From positions 1,922,001-1,986,000 of the forward strand of contig NZ_FMIA01000002.1 in the NCBI RefSeq assembly GCF_900091615.1: a stretch of 64,000 bases of DNA, in the 5' to 3' direction. This DNA is from Micromonospora yangpuensis. Its GTDB lineage: Bacteria; Actinomycetota; Actinomycetes; Mycobacteriales; Micromonosporaceae. Shown piece after piece: positions 55,710-64,000 of the stretch (the stretch's first letter is position 1; every line of letters starts with the position of its first letter). The notes beneath the pieces were generated by a model, which did no database searches, was not told the origin of the DNA, and saw nothing but the letters and a program-made list of their open reading frames with translations. Position numbers and translations under genes: made by a program.

Positions 55710-56264
55710 ATGACGGATCCGGCCAAGGTCCGGCGGCACGCGGAGCGGGTACGCGAACTCGTCGCGTCGGTGGTGCGTAGCCAGATCAAGGATCCCCGGC
55801 TCGGCATGATCACCATCACCGACGCCCGGATCACGGCCGACCTGCGGGACGCGACGGTCTTCTACACGGTGCTCGGTGACGCGGCCGCCCAGGCCGGCAC
55901 CGCCGCGGCCCTGGACAGCGCCAACGGGATGCTGCGCAGCACCGTCGGCAAGGCGCTGGGTCTGCGCCACTCGCCGACCCTGACCTTCGTCCTAGACGAC
56001 GTGCAGGATCAGGTCAAGCACATCGACGACCTGCTCGCGGCGGCCCGCAACGCCGACGCGGAGGTGCAGCGGCTGGCGGCCCAGGCGAAGTACGCCGGTG
56101 ACGCCCAGCCGTACCGCGTGGAGTCCGACGAGACCGAGACCGAGACCGGCGAGTCCGAGTCCGGCGAGTCCGAGCCCGACGTGACCGGATCCGACGCGCC
56201 CGGGGCCGGCCGTGTCACCCCCGACGAGGGCACCGCCGGGGCGCCGGACGGGGAACGGCGGTGA
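55710..56264 (+). CDS. rbfA: 30S ribosome-binding factor A
   Basis: A 184-residue cold-shock/assembly factor for the 30S subunit. The conserved KH-like fold is at residues 1-115: KVRRHAERVRELVASVVRSQ, DPRLGMITITDARITADLR, TVFYTVLG and RHSPTLTFVLDD. A tail of 60-70 residues is acidic with ETETETGESESGESE repeats, longer than in most RbfA. ATG 55710 is preceded by GGAGG; an in-frame GTG at 55695 would add five residues. The nrnA gene overlaps its stop by four bases. Confidence 0.94.
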   Translation: MTDPAKVRRHAERVRELVASVVRSQIKDPRLGMITITDARITADLRDATVFYTVLGDAAAQAGTAAALDSANGMLRSTVGKALGLRHSPTLTFVLDDVQDQVKHIDDLLAAARNADAEVQRLAAQAKYAGDAQPYRVESDETETETGESESGESEPDVTGSDAPGAGRVTPDEGTAGAPDGERR

Positions 56265-57355
56265 CCGATCCGGCCGGCGCGGTCCTGACCGGTCCGTCGT
56301 CGGTCGGCTCCGGCCCCACCGAAGCCGACTGGGCCGCGGCGGTGGCCGCGGTGCGTCAGCTGCCCGCCGACGGCCGGGTGCTGCTGATCTGTCACGTCAA
56401 CCCCGACGGCGACGCGCTGGGCAGCATGCTCGGTTTCGGGTTGGGCCTGCGTCGGCTCGGCGTGCGCCGGCTCCAGGCGACCTTCCCCGGCCCGCCGGAG
56501 CTGCCCGAGCCCTTCCACGGGCTGCCCGGCCTCGACCTGCTGGTACCCGAGGCCCAGGCGTACCCCGATCCTGATCTGGTGATCTGCTTCGACGCGGCGA
56601 GCGCGTCGCGGCTCGGTGCGTTGGCCGACCGGTTGGCCACCGCCGGGACCGCCCTGGTGCTGGACCACCACGCCTCGAACACCCGGTTCGGCGGCATCCA
56701 CCTGGTCGAGCCGACGGCGGCGGCGACCTCGGTGGTCGCCGAGGAACTGCTCGACCGGTTGGGTGTCCCGTTGGACGCGGGGATCGCCGAGTGCCTGTAC
56801 GTCGCGTTGAGCACCGACACCGGTTCGTTCCGGTTCGAGGCGACCACGCCGGCGGTGCACCAGATGGCCGCCCGCCTGCTGGCCACCGGCCTGCGACCGG
56901 GGGAGATCTCCCGCCGGATCTTCGACCACCGACCGTTCGGCGCGGTCCGGCTCTTCGGCGAGGTGCTCGGCCGGGCCCGGCTGGAGCCCGCCGCCGCGGC
57001 CGGGCTGGGCCTGGTCTGGACCTACGCCACCCTGGACGACCTGGACCGGCACGAGCAGCGGCCGTACGTCCTGGAGGCCCTGATCGACTCCGTCCGGTGC
57101 ACCGCGGAGGCGGACGTGGCCTGCGTGGTCAAGCAGGTCACCGCCGGGCAGTGGGCGGTGTCGATGCGGAGCAAGGGTGCGGTGGACGTCAGCCGGGTGG
57201 CGGTGGCCCTCGGTGGCGGTGGGCACCGGTTCGCCGCCGGTTTCACCGGCCTGGGCAGCGCCGAGGAGGTGGTCGGGCGGATCCGGGAGCTGCTCGACGA
57301 CGCCCTGATCGTCGAGGCGGGCCAGGAGCGACCCCGAGGGGTGTCGGGCTTTTGA
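56261..57355 (+). CDS. nrnA: NrnA-like DHH/DHHA1 phosphoesterase
   Basis: A 364-residue cytoplasmic enzyme that degrades short RNA oligonucleotides and/or pAp and cyclic dinucleotide products. DHH-domain metal motifs: CHVNPDGDALGSM, CFDAASASR, LDHHASNTRFG and STDTGSFRFE. The DHHA1 substrate-binding motif GGGGHRFAAGF is near the C-terminus. It is translationally coupled to rbfA (GTG 56261), the same order as in mycobacteria, where the homologue (Rv2837c) is a c-di-AMP/oligoribonucleotide phosphodiesterase. All ligands are intact. Confidence 0.92.
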   Translation: MTDPAGAVLTGPSSVGSGPTEADWAAAVAAVRQLPADGRVLLICHVNPDGDALGSMLGFGLGLRRLGVRRLQATFPGPPELPEPFHGLPGLDLLVPEAQAYPDPDLVICFDAASASRLGALADRLATAGTALVLDHHASNTRFGGIHLVEPTAAATSVVAEELLDRLGVPLDAGIAECLYVALSTDTGSFRFEATTPAVHQMAARLLATGLRPGEISRRIFDHRPFGAVRLFGEVLGRARLEPAAAAGLGLVWTYATLDDLDRHEQRPYVLEALIDSVRCTAEADVACVVKQVTAGQWAVSMRSKGAVDVSRVAVALGGGGHRFAAGFTGLGSAEEVVGRIRELLDDALIVEAGQERPRGVSGF

Positions 57356-57384
57356 CGCTGGGTGGCGGCGGGGAGAATCATCGG

Positions 57385-57792
57385 ATGGAGCAGTCTCCCG
57401 AACTCGCCGTCGACGCCCCCCGGGTCTGGGACCGTCCGATCGTCACGGTGCCGGTGCTGGCCTGTCTCTCCCTGGTGGGTGGGCAGTTGCCGTCGTTCTC
57501 GACCCAGGCGAACCTGTACGTCCTGGGCACCGGGGGCGCGCTGATCTGGGTCGGCCTGAGCAACCGGATGCCGCGTCGTCCCTCGCCTCGTCGGCTGCCC
57601 CCGGGGGTGGTCTGGTGGGTGTTGCCGGCGGCGCTGTTCGGGGTGCTCGAGGCGGCGACTTTCGCGATGGCGGCGAAGGACGACTTCCCCACCTTCTCCC
57701 GGTTGGCCGATCCGCTGCTGGAGGACGAGTTGTTCCGGTCGGCGGCCTGGATGGCCTGGCTGGCCGCGTTCTGGGGGTTGGTGCGGCGATGA
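57385..57792 (+). CDS. Small integral membrane protein
   Basis: A 135-residue protein with three hydrophobic segments: VTVPVLACLSLVGGQLPS, ANLYVLGTGGALIWVGL and a Trp-rich third (VVWWVLPAALFGVLEAATF). The C-terminus is a short amphipathic Trp helix. I do not recognise a family. ATG 57385 follows GGGGAG, and the stop overlaps the next gene, so the two small membrane proteins are probably made together. Confidence 0.7.
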   Translation: MEQSPELAVDAPRVWDRPIVTVPVLACLSLVGGQLPSFSTQANLYVLGTGGALIWVGLSNRMPRRPSPRRLPPGVVWWVLPAALFGVLEAATFAMAAKDDFPTFSRLADPLLEDELFRSAAWMAWLAAFWGLVRR

Positions 57793-58001
57793 TGCGGATG
57801 ATCGCCATCTACGGTTTTCTGCTCTCGCTGGTGCTCTTCGTGGCCGTCGAGTGGGCGGCGCGTCGACCGGGTTCCCGGATCCCCTGCCTGAGTGACGTCT
57901 GTGGCTACCTGATGCGGTACGAGGTCGGCCCGGTGCCGGTGGGCCGGATCGGACTGTTCGGGTTCTGGTGGTGGATCGGCTGGCACTTCCTGGCCCGGTG
58001 A
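57789..58001 (+). CDS. Small membrane protein (DUF6186-like)
   Basis: A 70-residue protein with an N-terminal membrane helix (IAIYGFLLSLVLFVAVEWAA), a short loop ending in a Cys pair (IPCLSDVCGYLMR) and a C-terminal Trp-rich helix (IGLFGFWWWIGWHFL). Similar small proteins are found in Micromonosporaceae near the nrnA gene and I recall them as DUF6186. ATG 57789 overlaps the preceding stop by four bases. The function is unknown; it probably partners the preceding protein. Confidence 0.6.
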   Translation: MMRMIAIYGFLLSLVLFVAVEWAARRPGSRIPCLSDVCGYLMRYEVGPVPVGRIGLFGFWWWIGWHFLAR

Positions 58002-58081
58002 CCGCGCCGACCCGATTCGGCAGCCCTGTCCAGATGGCGGGAACGCTGGGCAGCATGTGGACCTGAACGATAGCTTGGGAC

Positions 58082-58110
58082 TTGACATTGCGGCGCCCGT
58101 CGCAGGTCGT
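58082..58110 (+). promoter_or_regulatory. Possible promoter of the small 58.3-kb gene
   Basis: A perfect TTGACA lies at 58082-58087, but the base run 17 positions downstream is a poor -10. The interval 58002-58283 otherwise holds a small hairpin (GGGTCG-taac-CGACCC at about 58145-58160) and no gene. Confidence 0.25.
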
Positions 58111-58283
58111 GGGCGGTGGTGCCGCACCAGGGGCCGCCTCCCTCCAGGGTCGTAACCGACCCGGGCTCACGCTGCCCAGGCCAGCCGCTCCGGTGATCCC
58201 GGACCGCTTCCCGGGGCGCTCCCGCAGCACCGCCCGCACGGCCGCCGGTCAGTGGCTGGCCGCACCCTGGAAGGGGCCTCCTC

Positions 58284-58385
58284 ATGCCTACCAACCCGAA
58301 GCCCGAGAAGACCAGCACCGCCAACGACGAGGCCCGTGAGCAGGCCCGCCGGGCGCTGCAGATCTCCATGGACACCCGTCAGTGA
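58284..58385 (+). CDS. 33-residue charged small protein
   Basis: A short frame with ATG 58284, preceded by GGAAGGGG at 58269-58276 at ideal spacing. The peptide starts MPTNPKPEKTSTANDE and continues as a charged helix (AREQARRALQISMDTRQ). Codon third positions are mostly G or C, as in neighbouring genes. It has no membrane or export signal and no family I recognise. The long non-coding stretch in front and the good ribosome-binding site support a real gene, but this needs comparison with relatives. Confidence 0.5.
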   Translation: MPTNPKPEKTSTANDEAREQARRALQISMDTRQ

Positions 58386-58473
58386 GCTGTCCCGTCCGGC
58401 GGTGACGGCGGACGAGGTGTAAGGAACACGGGCCCTTGCCGGGCTTACCGGCGCTGTGGCAGCATCAGCGCCG

Positions 58474-59781
58474 ATGAGCACTGTCGTCGCGTCCCCACGT
58501 CGGATCGCCACCCTGGCGCTGCCGGCCCTGGTCGTCCTCGCCGCCGAGCCGGTCTACATCCTGGTCGACACGGCGGTCGTCGGGCACCTCGGTCAGGTTC
58601 CGCTCGCGGCGATCGCCGTCGGCGGCACGGTGCTGACCCTGATCGCCTGGATCGGCACCGTCGTGGCGTACGGCACCACCGGGCGGTCGGCCCGCCGGTT
58701 CGGCGCGGGTGACCGGGCCGCCGCGGTGGCCGAGGGCGTGCAGGCCTCCTGGCTGGCGCTCGCGGTGGGGCTGCTGGTGGTGGTGGCGATGCAGATCGGC
58801 GGGGCGGCGCTGGCGCGTACCCTCGCCGGAGGCCCGGGTGAGGTGGCCGACGCGGCCGCCCTGTGGCTGCGGATCGCCGCGCTCGGCGCGCCGGGTCTGC
58901 TGCTCGCCGCCGCCGGCAACGGTTGGATGCGCGGCGTCCAGGACACCCGTCGGCCGATCTGGTTCGTGCTCGGCCCCAATCTGCTCTCCGCCGCGCTCTG
59001 CCCGCTGCTGGTCTACCCGGTCGGGCTCGGCCTGGTCGGTTCGGCGGTGGCCAACGTGGTGGCCCAGAGCATCTGCGGTGGGCTCTTCGTCGCGGCCCTG
59101 ATCGCCGAGCGGGTGACCCTGCGCCCGGAGCCCCGGCTGATCCGGCAGCAGCTCGTGCTCAGTCGTGACCTGCTGATCCGGGGCGTCGCCTTCCAGGCCA
59201 GCTTCCTGTCCGCGATCGCGGTGGCCTCCCGGTTCGGCCCGGCCACCGCCGGGGCGCACCAGATCACCCTGCAACTGTGGTTCCTCACCGCGCTGCTGCT
59301 CGACGCGCTGGCCATCGCCGCCCAGTCCCTGGTCGGCGCGGCCCTCGGCGCCGGGGACGCGGCGGTGGCCCGGGCGCTGGCCCGCCGGCTCGCCCTGGTC
59401 GGCGGGGCCTGCGGGTTGGCCTTCGCGGCCCTGGTCGCCGCCGGCGCCGGCGTGGTGCCCACCTGGTTCAGCAACGACCCGCAGGTGCACCAGCAGGCCC
59501 TGCTCGCCTGGCCGTGGTTCGCCGCGATGTTGCCGCTGGCCGGGGTGGTCTTCGCCCTCGACGGGGTGCTGATCGGTGCCGGGGACGTGCGGTACCTGCG
59601 TAACCTGACCGTGCTGGCGGCGCTTGGCGGTTTCCTGCCGGCGATCTGGTCGGCGTACGTGTTCGGGTGGGGGCTGGGCGGGATCTGGGCCGGCCTGGCG
59701 TTCTTCGTGGTGCTCCGCCTGGTCGCCGTGCTGCTGAGGTTGCGCTCCGGGGCCTGGGCGGTGGTCGGCGCGGTCCGGTGA
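58474..59781 (+). CDS. dinF: MATE-family efflux transporter (DinF-like)
   Basis: A 435-residue membrane protein with about twelve helices in two homologous halves. Typical segments are ALPALVVLAAEPVYILVDTAVVGHLG, broken here after VYILVDT, the polar motif RSARRFGAGDR, and in the second half QITLQLWFLTALLLDALAIA. MATE proteins expel cationic compounds using H+ or Na+. A DinF-type member follows rbfA and nrnA in mycobacteria, so this is a conserved place. No ribosome-binding site is evident directly before ATG 58474. Confidence 0.9.
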   Translation: MSTVVASPRRIATLALPALVVLAAEPVYILVDTAVVGHLGQVPLAAIAVGGTVLTLIAWIGTVVAYGTTGRSARRFGAGDRAAAVAEGVQASWLALAVGLLVVVAMQIGGAALARTLAGGPGEVADAAALWLRIAALGAPGLLLAAAGNGWMRGVQDTRRPIWFVLGPNLLSAALCPLLVYPVGLGLVGSAVANVVAQSICGGLFVAALIAERVTLRPEPRLIRQQLVLSRDLLIRGVAFQASFLSAIAVASRFGPATAGAHQITLQLWFLTALLLDALAIAAQSLVGAALGAGDAAVARALARRLALVGGACGLAFAALVAAGAGVVPTWFSNDPQVHQQALLAWPWFAAMLPLAGVVFALDGVLIGAGDVRYLRNLTVLAALGGFLPAIWSAYVFGWGLGGIWAGLAFFVVLRLVAVLLRLRSGAWAVVGAVR

Positions 59782-59817
59782 ACCGGGGGCCCGGGGCTTC
59801 TGGCAGGCTTGGCGGTC

Positions 59818-60702
59818 GTGAGCACAGACGGTCTGATCGTGGTCGACAAGCCCGCCGGCATGACCTCGCACGACGTGGTGGCGCGGATCCGCCGGTTCGC
59901 CCGGACCCGCCGGGTCGGCCACGGCGGCACCCTGGACCCGATGGCGACCGGGGTGCTGGTGATCGGGGTGGGACGGGCCACCCGGCTGCTGACCTACGTG
60001 ATCGGCGCCGGCAAGAGCTACACCGCCACCATCCGACTCGGTCAGGCCACCGTCACCGACGACGCCGAGGGTGAGGTCACCGACACCGCGCCGGCCGGGG
60101 CGGTGACCGACGAGGCGGTCCGCGCGGCGTTGCCCGCGCTCACCGGCGAGATCGACCAGGTGCCGAGCGCGGTCAGCGCCATCAAGATCAACGGCCAGCG
60201 GTCGTACCACCGGGTACGCCAGGGCGAGAGCGTCGAGCTGCCCGCCCGGCGGGTCACCGTCTCCCGACTCGACCTGCTCGCGGTCCGCCGGGACACCCCG
60301 GACGTGGTGGACGTCGACGTGGCGGTCACCTGCTCCTCCGGCACGTACATCCGGGCCATCGCGCGGGACGCGGGCCGGGCGCTGGGCGTCGGTGGCCATC
60401 TCACCGCGCTGCGGCGTACCGCGGTGGGGGGTTTCACCCTCGCCGAGGCCGCCGGTCTCGACCAGCTGGAGCAACGCGCGCCCGAGGTGGTCGACCTGCC
60501 GCTGGCCGCGGCGGCCGAACGGTTCTTCACCCGCCGCGACGCCAGCGCCGAACAGGCGCGGGTGCTCTCCCACGGCGGGCCGCTGGACCCGGCGGGCATC
60601 GTCGGGCCGTACGCGGTCTTCGATCCGGCCGGGGGGCTGATCGCTATCGTCAGCGAGCGGGACGGGCGGGCCCGCGCCGAGATCGTGCTCGCGCCGGCCT
60701 GA
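59818..60702 (+). CDS. truB: tRNA pseudouridine-55 synthase
   Basis: A 294-residue enzyme that makes pseudouridine 55 in the T-loop of tRNAs. It has DGLIVVDKPAGMTSHDVV, the catalytic Asp in GHGGTLDPMATG, YTATIRLGQATVTDD, the QVPSAVSAIKINGQRSYHR segment and CSSGTYIRAIARDAG. The C-terminal extension resembles the actinobacterial form. GTG 59818 is taken as start, without a clear ribosome-binding site, so the transcript may be leaderless; TTG 59809 is an alternative. Confidence 0.96.
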   Translation: MSTDGLIVVDKPAGMTSHDVVARIRRFARTRRVGHGGTLDPMATGVLVIGVGRATRLLTYVIGAGKSYTATIRLGQATVTDDAEGEVTDTAPAGAVTDEAVRAALPALTGEIDQVPSAVSAIKINGQRSYHRVRQGESVELPARRVTVSRLDLLAVRRDTPDVVDVDVAVTCSSGTYIRAIARDAGRALGVGGHLTALRRTAVGGFTLAEAAGLDQLEQRAPEVVDLPLAAAAERFFTRRDASAEQARVLSHGGPLDPAGIVGPYAVFDPAGGLIAIVSERDGRARAEIVLAPA

Positions 60703-60733
60703 CCGCCGGTACGCAGGACAGGGGAGGGGTGGC

Positions 60734-61696
60734 ATGCAACGGTGGCGGGGGTACGACGCGACGCCGGGCGGGTGGGGACGCTCGGTGGTCACCATCGGCG
60801 TCTTCGACGGCGTGCACCGGGGACACCAGGCGACCATCGGCCACGCGGTGAGGAGGGCCCGCGAGCTCGGGGTGACCTCGGTGGTGGTGACCTTCGACCC
60901 GCACCCGGCCGAGGTGGTCCGGCCCGGCTCCCACCCGGCGGTGCTGACCGAGCCGGCCCGCAAGGCGGAGCTGATCGAGTCCCTCGGGGTCGACGCGCTC
61001 TGTGTGGTGCCGTTCACCCCGGAGTTCTCCCGGCTGTCGGCCGAGGCGTTCGTGCACGACATCCTGGTCGAGCAGCTGCACGCCGCGCTGGTGGTGGTCG
61101 GCGACAACTTCCGCTTCGGGCACCGGGCCGCCGGCGACGTGCCGCTGCTGGACCGGCTGGGCCGGACCTTCGGCTTCGCCGTCGAGGGCGGTCCGCTGGT
61201 CACCGAGGACGGCACCGTCTTCTCCTCCACCTACATCCGGTCCTGCATCGACGCGGGGGACGTGACCGCCGCGGCGGCGGCGCTTGGCCGCCCGCACCGG
61301 GTGGAGGGGATCGTGGTCCGCGGCGACCAGCGCGGCCGGGAGCTGGGCTTCCCGACCGCCAACCTGGCCTGCCACCGGTACGCGGCGGTGCCGGCCGACG
61401 GGGTCTACGCGGCCCGGCTGGTCCGGCAGGTGGGTCCGCGTCGCCGGGGCGGGGGACAACCGGGGCAGGTGGAGGAGTTGGCCGCCGCGGTCTCGGTCGG
61501 CACCAACCCGACCTTCTCCGGCCGGGAGCGCCGGGTCGAGGCGTACGTGCTGGACTTCGCCGGTGATCTCTACGGTGAGCAGGTCGCGCTGGACTTCCGG
61601 GCGCGACTGCGCGGGCAGGTGCGGTACGACTCGATCGAGCCGTTGCTGGCCCAGATGACCGAGGACGTGGCGCAGGTCCGGGCGATGCTGACCTGA
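60734..61696 (+). CDS. ribF: Bifunctional riboflavin kinase/FAD synthetase
   Basis: A 320-residue enzyme that phosphorylates riboflavin to FMN and adenylates it to FAD. The N-terminal nucleotidyltransferase domain has TIGVFDGVHRGHQ, VTFDPHPAEV, GDNFRFGHRAAGD and SSTYIRSCI. The C-terminal kinase has RGRELGFPTANLA and a Gly/Arg-rich insertion (about 233-250) before VSVGTNPTFSG, then the catalytic Glu in RRVEAYVLDF. ATG 60734 follows GGGGAGGGG. It stands between truB and rpsO, the usual place. Confidence 0.96.
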   Translation: MQRWRGYDATPGGWGRSVVTIGVFDGVHRGHQATIGHAVRRARELGVTSVVVTFDPHPAEVVRPGSHPAVLTEPARKAELIESLGVDALCVVPFTPEFSRLSAEAFVHDILVEQLHAALVVVGDNFRFGHRAAGDVPLLDRLGRTFGFAVEGGPLVTEDGTVFSSTYIRSCIDAGDVTAAAAALGRPHRVEGIVVRGDQRGRELGFPTANLACHRYAAVPADGVYAARLVRQVGPRRRGGGQPGQVEELAAAVSVGTNPTFSGRERRVEAYVLDFAGDLYGEQVALDFRARLRGQVRYDSIEPLLAQMTEDVAQVRAMLT

Positions 61697-61900
61697 GCCG
61701 CCCCGGGCGCCACGGCGACTCGACCGGGGCCTTCACCGGGCGGTTCCCCGATGAGCTGGTACTGTGGCGTGGACGTCGGCTGACCGACGAGGGGCCTCGC
61801 GTGCCTGCACGACGCCGCGGGTGCGAGGTTCAGTCCGTCTGGCGATCCCCGCCGGGTCGGGACGACGGACTCAGGTAGCAACCCACAGAACAGGGAGAAA
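61697..61900 (+). promoter_or_regulatory. rpsO promoter and structured leader
   Basis: TACTGT at 61760-61765 can serve as a -10 box, giving a leader of about 130 bases before rpsO. Within it, AGTCCGTC (61832-61839) pairs with GACGGACT (61864-61871) around a GC-rich loop that contains GGGTCGGGAC. S15 controls its own mRNA through leader structures in several bacterial groups, so this stem is a candidate for such control; the specific fold is not established here. Confidence 0.45.
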
Positions 61901-62170
61901 ATGGCGCTCGACCAGGAAGCCAAGGCCACGATCCGCGCGGAGTACGCGACCGCCGAAGGGGACACCGGTTCCCCCGAGGTGCAGGTCGCGGTCCTCACCA
62001 AGCGGATCGCCGAGCTGACCGAGCACCTGAAGGTGCACAAGCACGACCACCACAGCCGCCGTGGGCTGCTGCTGCTGGTCGGCCGGCGCCGTCGGCTGCT
62101 CAACTACGTGCAGAAGAAGGACATCAACCGCTACCGGTCGCTCATCGAGCGGCTCGGCCTGCGCCGCTGA
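61901..62170 (+). CDS. rpsO: 30S ribosomal protein S15
   Basis: An 89-residue ribosomal protein that binds 16S rRNA in the platform of the 30S subunit. The full family pattern is present: [52 protein letters not shown] and [16 protein letters not shown] 61901 follows AGGGAG. It is followed by a strong terminator and then pnp, the usual rpsO-pnp order. Confidence 0.98.
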   Translation: MALDQEAKATIRAEYATAEGDTGSPEVQVAVLTKRIAELTEHLKVHKHDHHSRRGLLLLVGRRRRLLNYVQKKDINRYRSLIERLGLRR

Positions 62171-62176
62171 CGTGCC

Positions 62177-62204
62177 GGGGGAGTGGCCAGCCGGCCGCTC
62201 CCCC
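62177..62204 (+). terminator. rpsO terminator hairpin
   Basis: A 12-bp stem with one G-T pair (GGGGGAGTGGCC against GGCCGCTCCCCC) and loop AGCC begins six bases after the rpsO stop. No U run follows. It may act as terminator or as an mRNA-processing/stability element between rpsO and pnp. Confidence 0.7.
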
Positions 62205-62403
62205 GCAGTACGTCGGCACCAGAAAAGAACCGGGCCGCGCGACCACCCGACAGGGGAGCCGGTCAGCGTACCGGTCTCCGGTAGTGGCCTCCGGACACGC
62301 CGGCACCTCGCCGGCCCACCCGGGCGCTTCGATCGAAGACCGGCCGTCTGAGCAGCTCCGCAAGCGTCGCGTAGCCCCCGATGCGAAGGAGCAAGACCGA
62401 AAC

Positions 62404-64000
62404 ATGACCGAGACCAAACTCGGCACCGAACAGCGCACCGCCGTGATCGACAACGGGTCCTTCGGCACCCGGGAGATCACCTTCTCCACCGGTCGGCTGG
62501 CCCGTCAGGCCGCCGGCTCCGTCATCGCCCAGCTCGGCGAGACGGTCGTGCTGAGCGCCACCACCGCCGGCAAGCAGCCGAAGGAGCACTTCGACTTCTT
62601 CCCGCTGACCGTGGACGTGGAGGAGCGGATGTACGCCGCGGGCCGGATCCCCGGCTCGTTCTTCCGCCGCGAGGGCCGGCCCAGCGAGGACGCCATCCTC
62701 ACCTGCCGGCTGATCGACCGCCCGCTGCGCCCCTCGTTCGTCAAGGGCCTGCGCAACGAGGTCCAGGTCGTCGAGACCATCCTCGCGCTCGACCCGCAGC
62801 ACCCGTACGACGTGGTGGCGATCAACGCCGCCTCGATGTCGACCAAGCTCTCCGGGCTGCCGTTCTCCGGCCCGATCGGGGCGACCCGGGTCGCCCACAT
62901 CGACGGCCAGTGGGTCGCCTTCCCGACCCTGGAGGAGCTGGGCCGGGCCACCTTCGACATGGTGGTCGCCGGCCGGGCGCTCGCCGACGGCGACGTCGCG
63001 ATCATGATGGTCGAGGCCGAGGCGACGCCGAACGCGGTGACCCTGATCGCCGGTGGCGCGACCGCCCCGACCGAGGAGATCGTGGCCAGCGGCCTGGAGG
63101 CCGCCAAGCCGGCGATCCGTGAGCTGTGCCGCGCGCAGAGCGAGCTGGCCGAGGTCGCCGCCAAGCCGGTCACCGAGTTCCCGGTCTTCCTGGACTACTC
63201 CGACGACGTCTACGGCGCGGTCGCCGACACCGCCCGCACCGAGGTCGCCGAGGCGCTGCAGATCGCCGGCAAGGCCGACCGCGAGGAGGCCCTGGACCGG
63301 GTCAAGGCCCGCGTCCAGGAGGAGCTGAACCCGCGCTTCGAGGGCCGCGAGAAGGAGGTCAGCGCCGCGTTCCGGTCGCTTACCAAGTCCGAGGTCCGCA
63401 ACCGGGTGCTGCGCGAGCAGGTCCGCATCGACGGGCGTGGCCCCCGCGACATCCGCCCGCTGACCGCCGAGGTCGGCGTGCTGCCCCGGGTGCACGGCTC
63501 GGCGCTGTTCGAGCGGGGCGAGACCCAGATCCTGGGCGTCACCACGCTGAACATGCTGCGCATGGAGCAGTCGCTGGACACCCTCGCGCCGGAGAAGTCC
63601 AAGCGCTACATGCACAACTACAACTTCCCGCCGTACTCCACCGGGGAGACCGGCCGGGTCGGCTCGCCGAAGCGGCGGGAGATCGGCCACGGCGCGCTCG
63701 CCGAGCGGGCGTTGATCCCGGTGCTGCCGGCGCGCGAGGAGTTCCCGTACGCCATCCGGCAGGTCTCCGAGGCGCTCGGCTCGAACGGCTCCACCTCGAT
63801 GGGCTCGGTCTGCGCGTCCACCCTGGCGCTGCTGCACGCCGGTGTGCCGCTGAAGGCCCCGGTGGCCGGTATCGCGATGGGCCTGATCTCCGACGAGGTC
63901 GACGGCAAGACCGAGTACGTGACGCTCACCGACATCCTCGGTGCCGAGGACGCGTTCGGTGACATGGACTTCAAGGTCGCCGGTACGCCGGAGTTCGTCA
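62404..64000 (+). CDS. pnp: Polynucleotide phosphorylase / guanosine pentaphosphate synthetase (5' part)
   Basis: The first 532 codons of a roughly 780-residue enzyme; the window ends inside the gene. PNPase degrades RNA 3' to 5' with phosphate and, in actinomycetes, is also annotated as guanosine pentaphosphate synthetase (gpsI). The first RNase PH domain has [32 protein letters not shown] and [14 protein letters not shown] segments. A helical linker follows. The second RNase PH domain begins [13 protein letters not shown] and shows [18 protein letters not shown] and [12 protein letters not shown] before the edge. KH and S1 domains must lie outside. ATG 62404 follows AAGGAG at 62386-62391, a rather wide gap. 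Confidence 0.97.
   Translation, partial: MTETKLGTEQRTAVIDNGSFGTREITFSTGRLARQAAGSVIAQLGETVVLSATTAGKQPKEHFDFFPLTVDVEERMYAAGRIPGSFFRREGRPSEDAILTCRLIDRPLRPSFVKGLRNEVQVVETILALDPQHPYDVVAINAASMSTKLSGLPFSGPIGATRVAHIDGQWVAFPTLEELGRATFDMVVAGRALADGDVAIMMVEAEATPNAVTLIAGGATAPTEEIVASGLEAAKPAIRELCRAQSELAEVAAKPVTEFPVFLDYSDDVYGAVADTARTEVAEALQIAGKADREEALDRVKARVQEELNPRFEGREKEVSAAFRSLTKSEVRNRVLREQVRIDGRGPRDIRPLTAEVGVLPRVHGSALFERGETQILGVTTLNMLRMEQSLDTLAPEKSKRYMHNYNFPPYSTGETGRVGSPKRREIGHGALAERALIPVLPAREEFPYAIRQVSEALGSNGSTSMGSVCASTLALLHAGVPLKAPVAGIAMGLISDEVDGKTEYVTLTDILGAEDAFGDMDFKVAGTPEFV

Noticed and set aside
58420..58438. Short stretch TAAGGAA...GGGCCCTTG resembling the start of the 53-bp repeat
   Set aside because: Only about 15 bases agree and the rest of the element is missing; chance similarity in GC-rich DNA cannot be excluded.

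Overview
This is a very GC-rich, densely coded stretch of an actinomycete chromosome, most likely from Micromonospora or a close relative in the Micromonosporaceae. Three things point there: the codon bias; the gene order of its housekeeping blocks, which parallels the dxr-to-gpsI segment known from Mycobacterium tuberculosis; and actinobacterial families such as XRE/DUF397 pairs, SAM methyltransferases of the PF04672 type, DUF4439 and F420/deazaflavin-type reductases.

Left part (1-14.3 kb) is accessory DNA. It opens with the 3' end of an IS256-family transposase. Next come a secreted DNRLRE/FG-GAP protein and, divergently, a 2601-residue Rhs polymorphic toxin with a signal peptide, an internal ricin-type lectin, an Rhs core, a Hint self-cleavage domain and an unrecognised C-terminal toxin tip. 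Downstream lies an immunity array of lower GC content: an overlapping cognate immunity candidate, a second unrecognised immunity-like gene, a DUF6881 gene and a SUKH (SMI1/KNR4) gene. At least one of these is preceded by the stub of a displaced toxin tip (deaminase-like CPSC motif). A 43-bp repeat occurs twice inside the array.

From 14.4 to 17.4 kb there are small regulators and hypotheticals: DUF397, an XRE/DUF5753 regulator with a 14-bp palindrome in its divergent promoter, a protein with a Phd-like C-terminal motif, a coiled-coil protein and a Uma2 nuclease. At 17.5-22.1 kb is the conserved isoprenoid/protease block dxr - rip1 - ispG - GNAT. At 22.2-33.2 kb are a fused asymmetric ABC exporter, a dicarboxylate/amino-acid symporter, a DUF998 membrane protein, a PcaF-like thiolase, a methyltransferase, a PAS-GGDEF-EAL protein and DUF456.

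At 33.3-42.7 kb a glnA4 - aldC - SDR operon is followed by a giant histidine kinase/receiver/SpoIIE/RsbW-like fusion, a convergent STAS antagonist, and then map and a VIT1-family transporter. These neighbours parallel the M. tuberculosis order, but the expected glutamine-amidotransferase-like hydrolase between glnA4 and aldC is missing. Two genes at 42.8-44.2 kb are bracketed by inverted copies of a 53-bp repeat. A PadR - ABC ATPase - FtsX permease operon follows.

The right part (48.8-64 kb) is translation and RNA metabolism: DUF4439 and a Tat lipoprotein pointing left, then rimP - nusA - ylxR - infB - (42-bp palindrome) - DUF503 - rbfA - nrnA - two small membrane proteins - a 33-codon small gene - MATE transporter - truB - ribF - rpsO - pnp (cut by the window edge). 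I saw no tRNA, rRNA or CRISPR array. All family names come from motif recognition by eye, without database searches.
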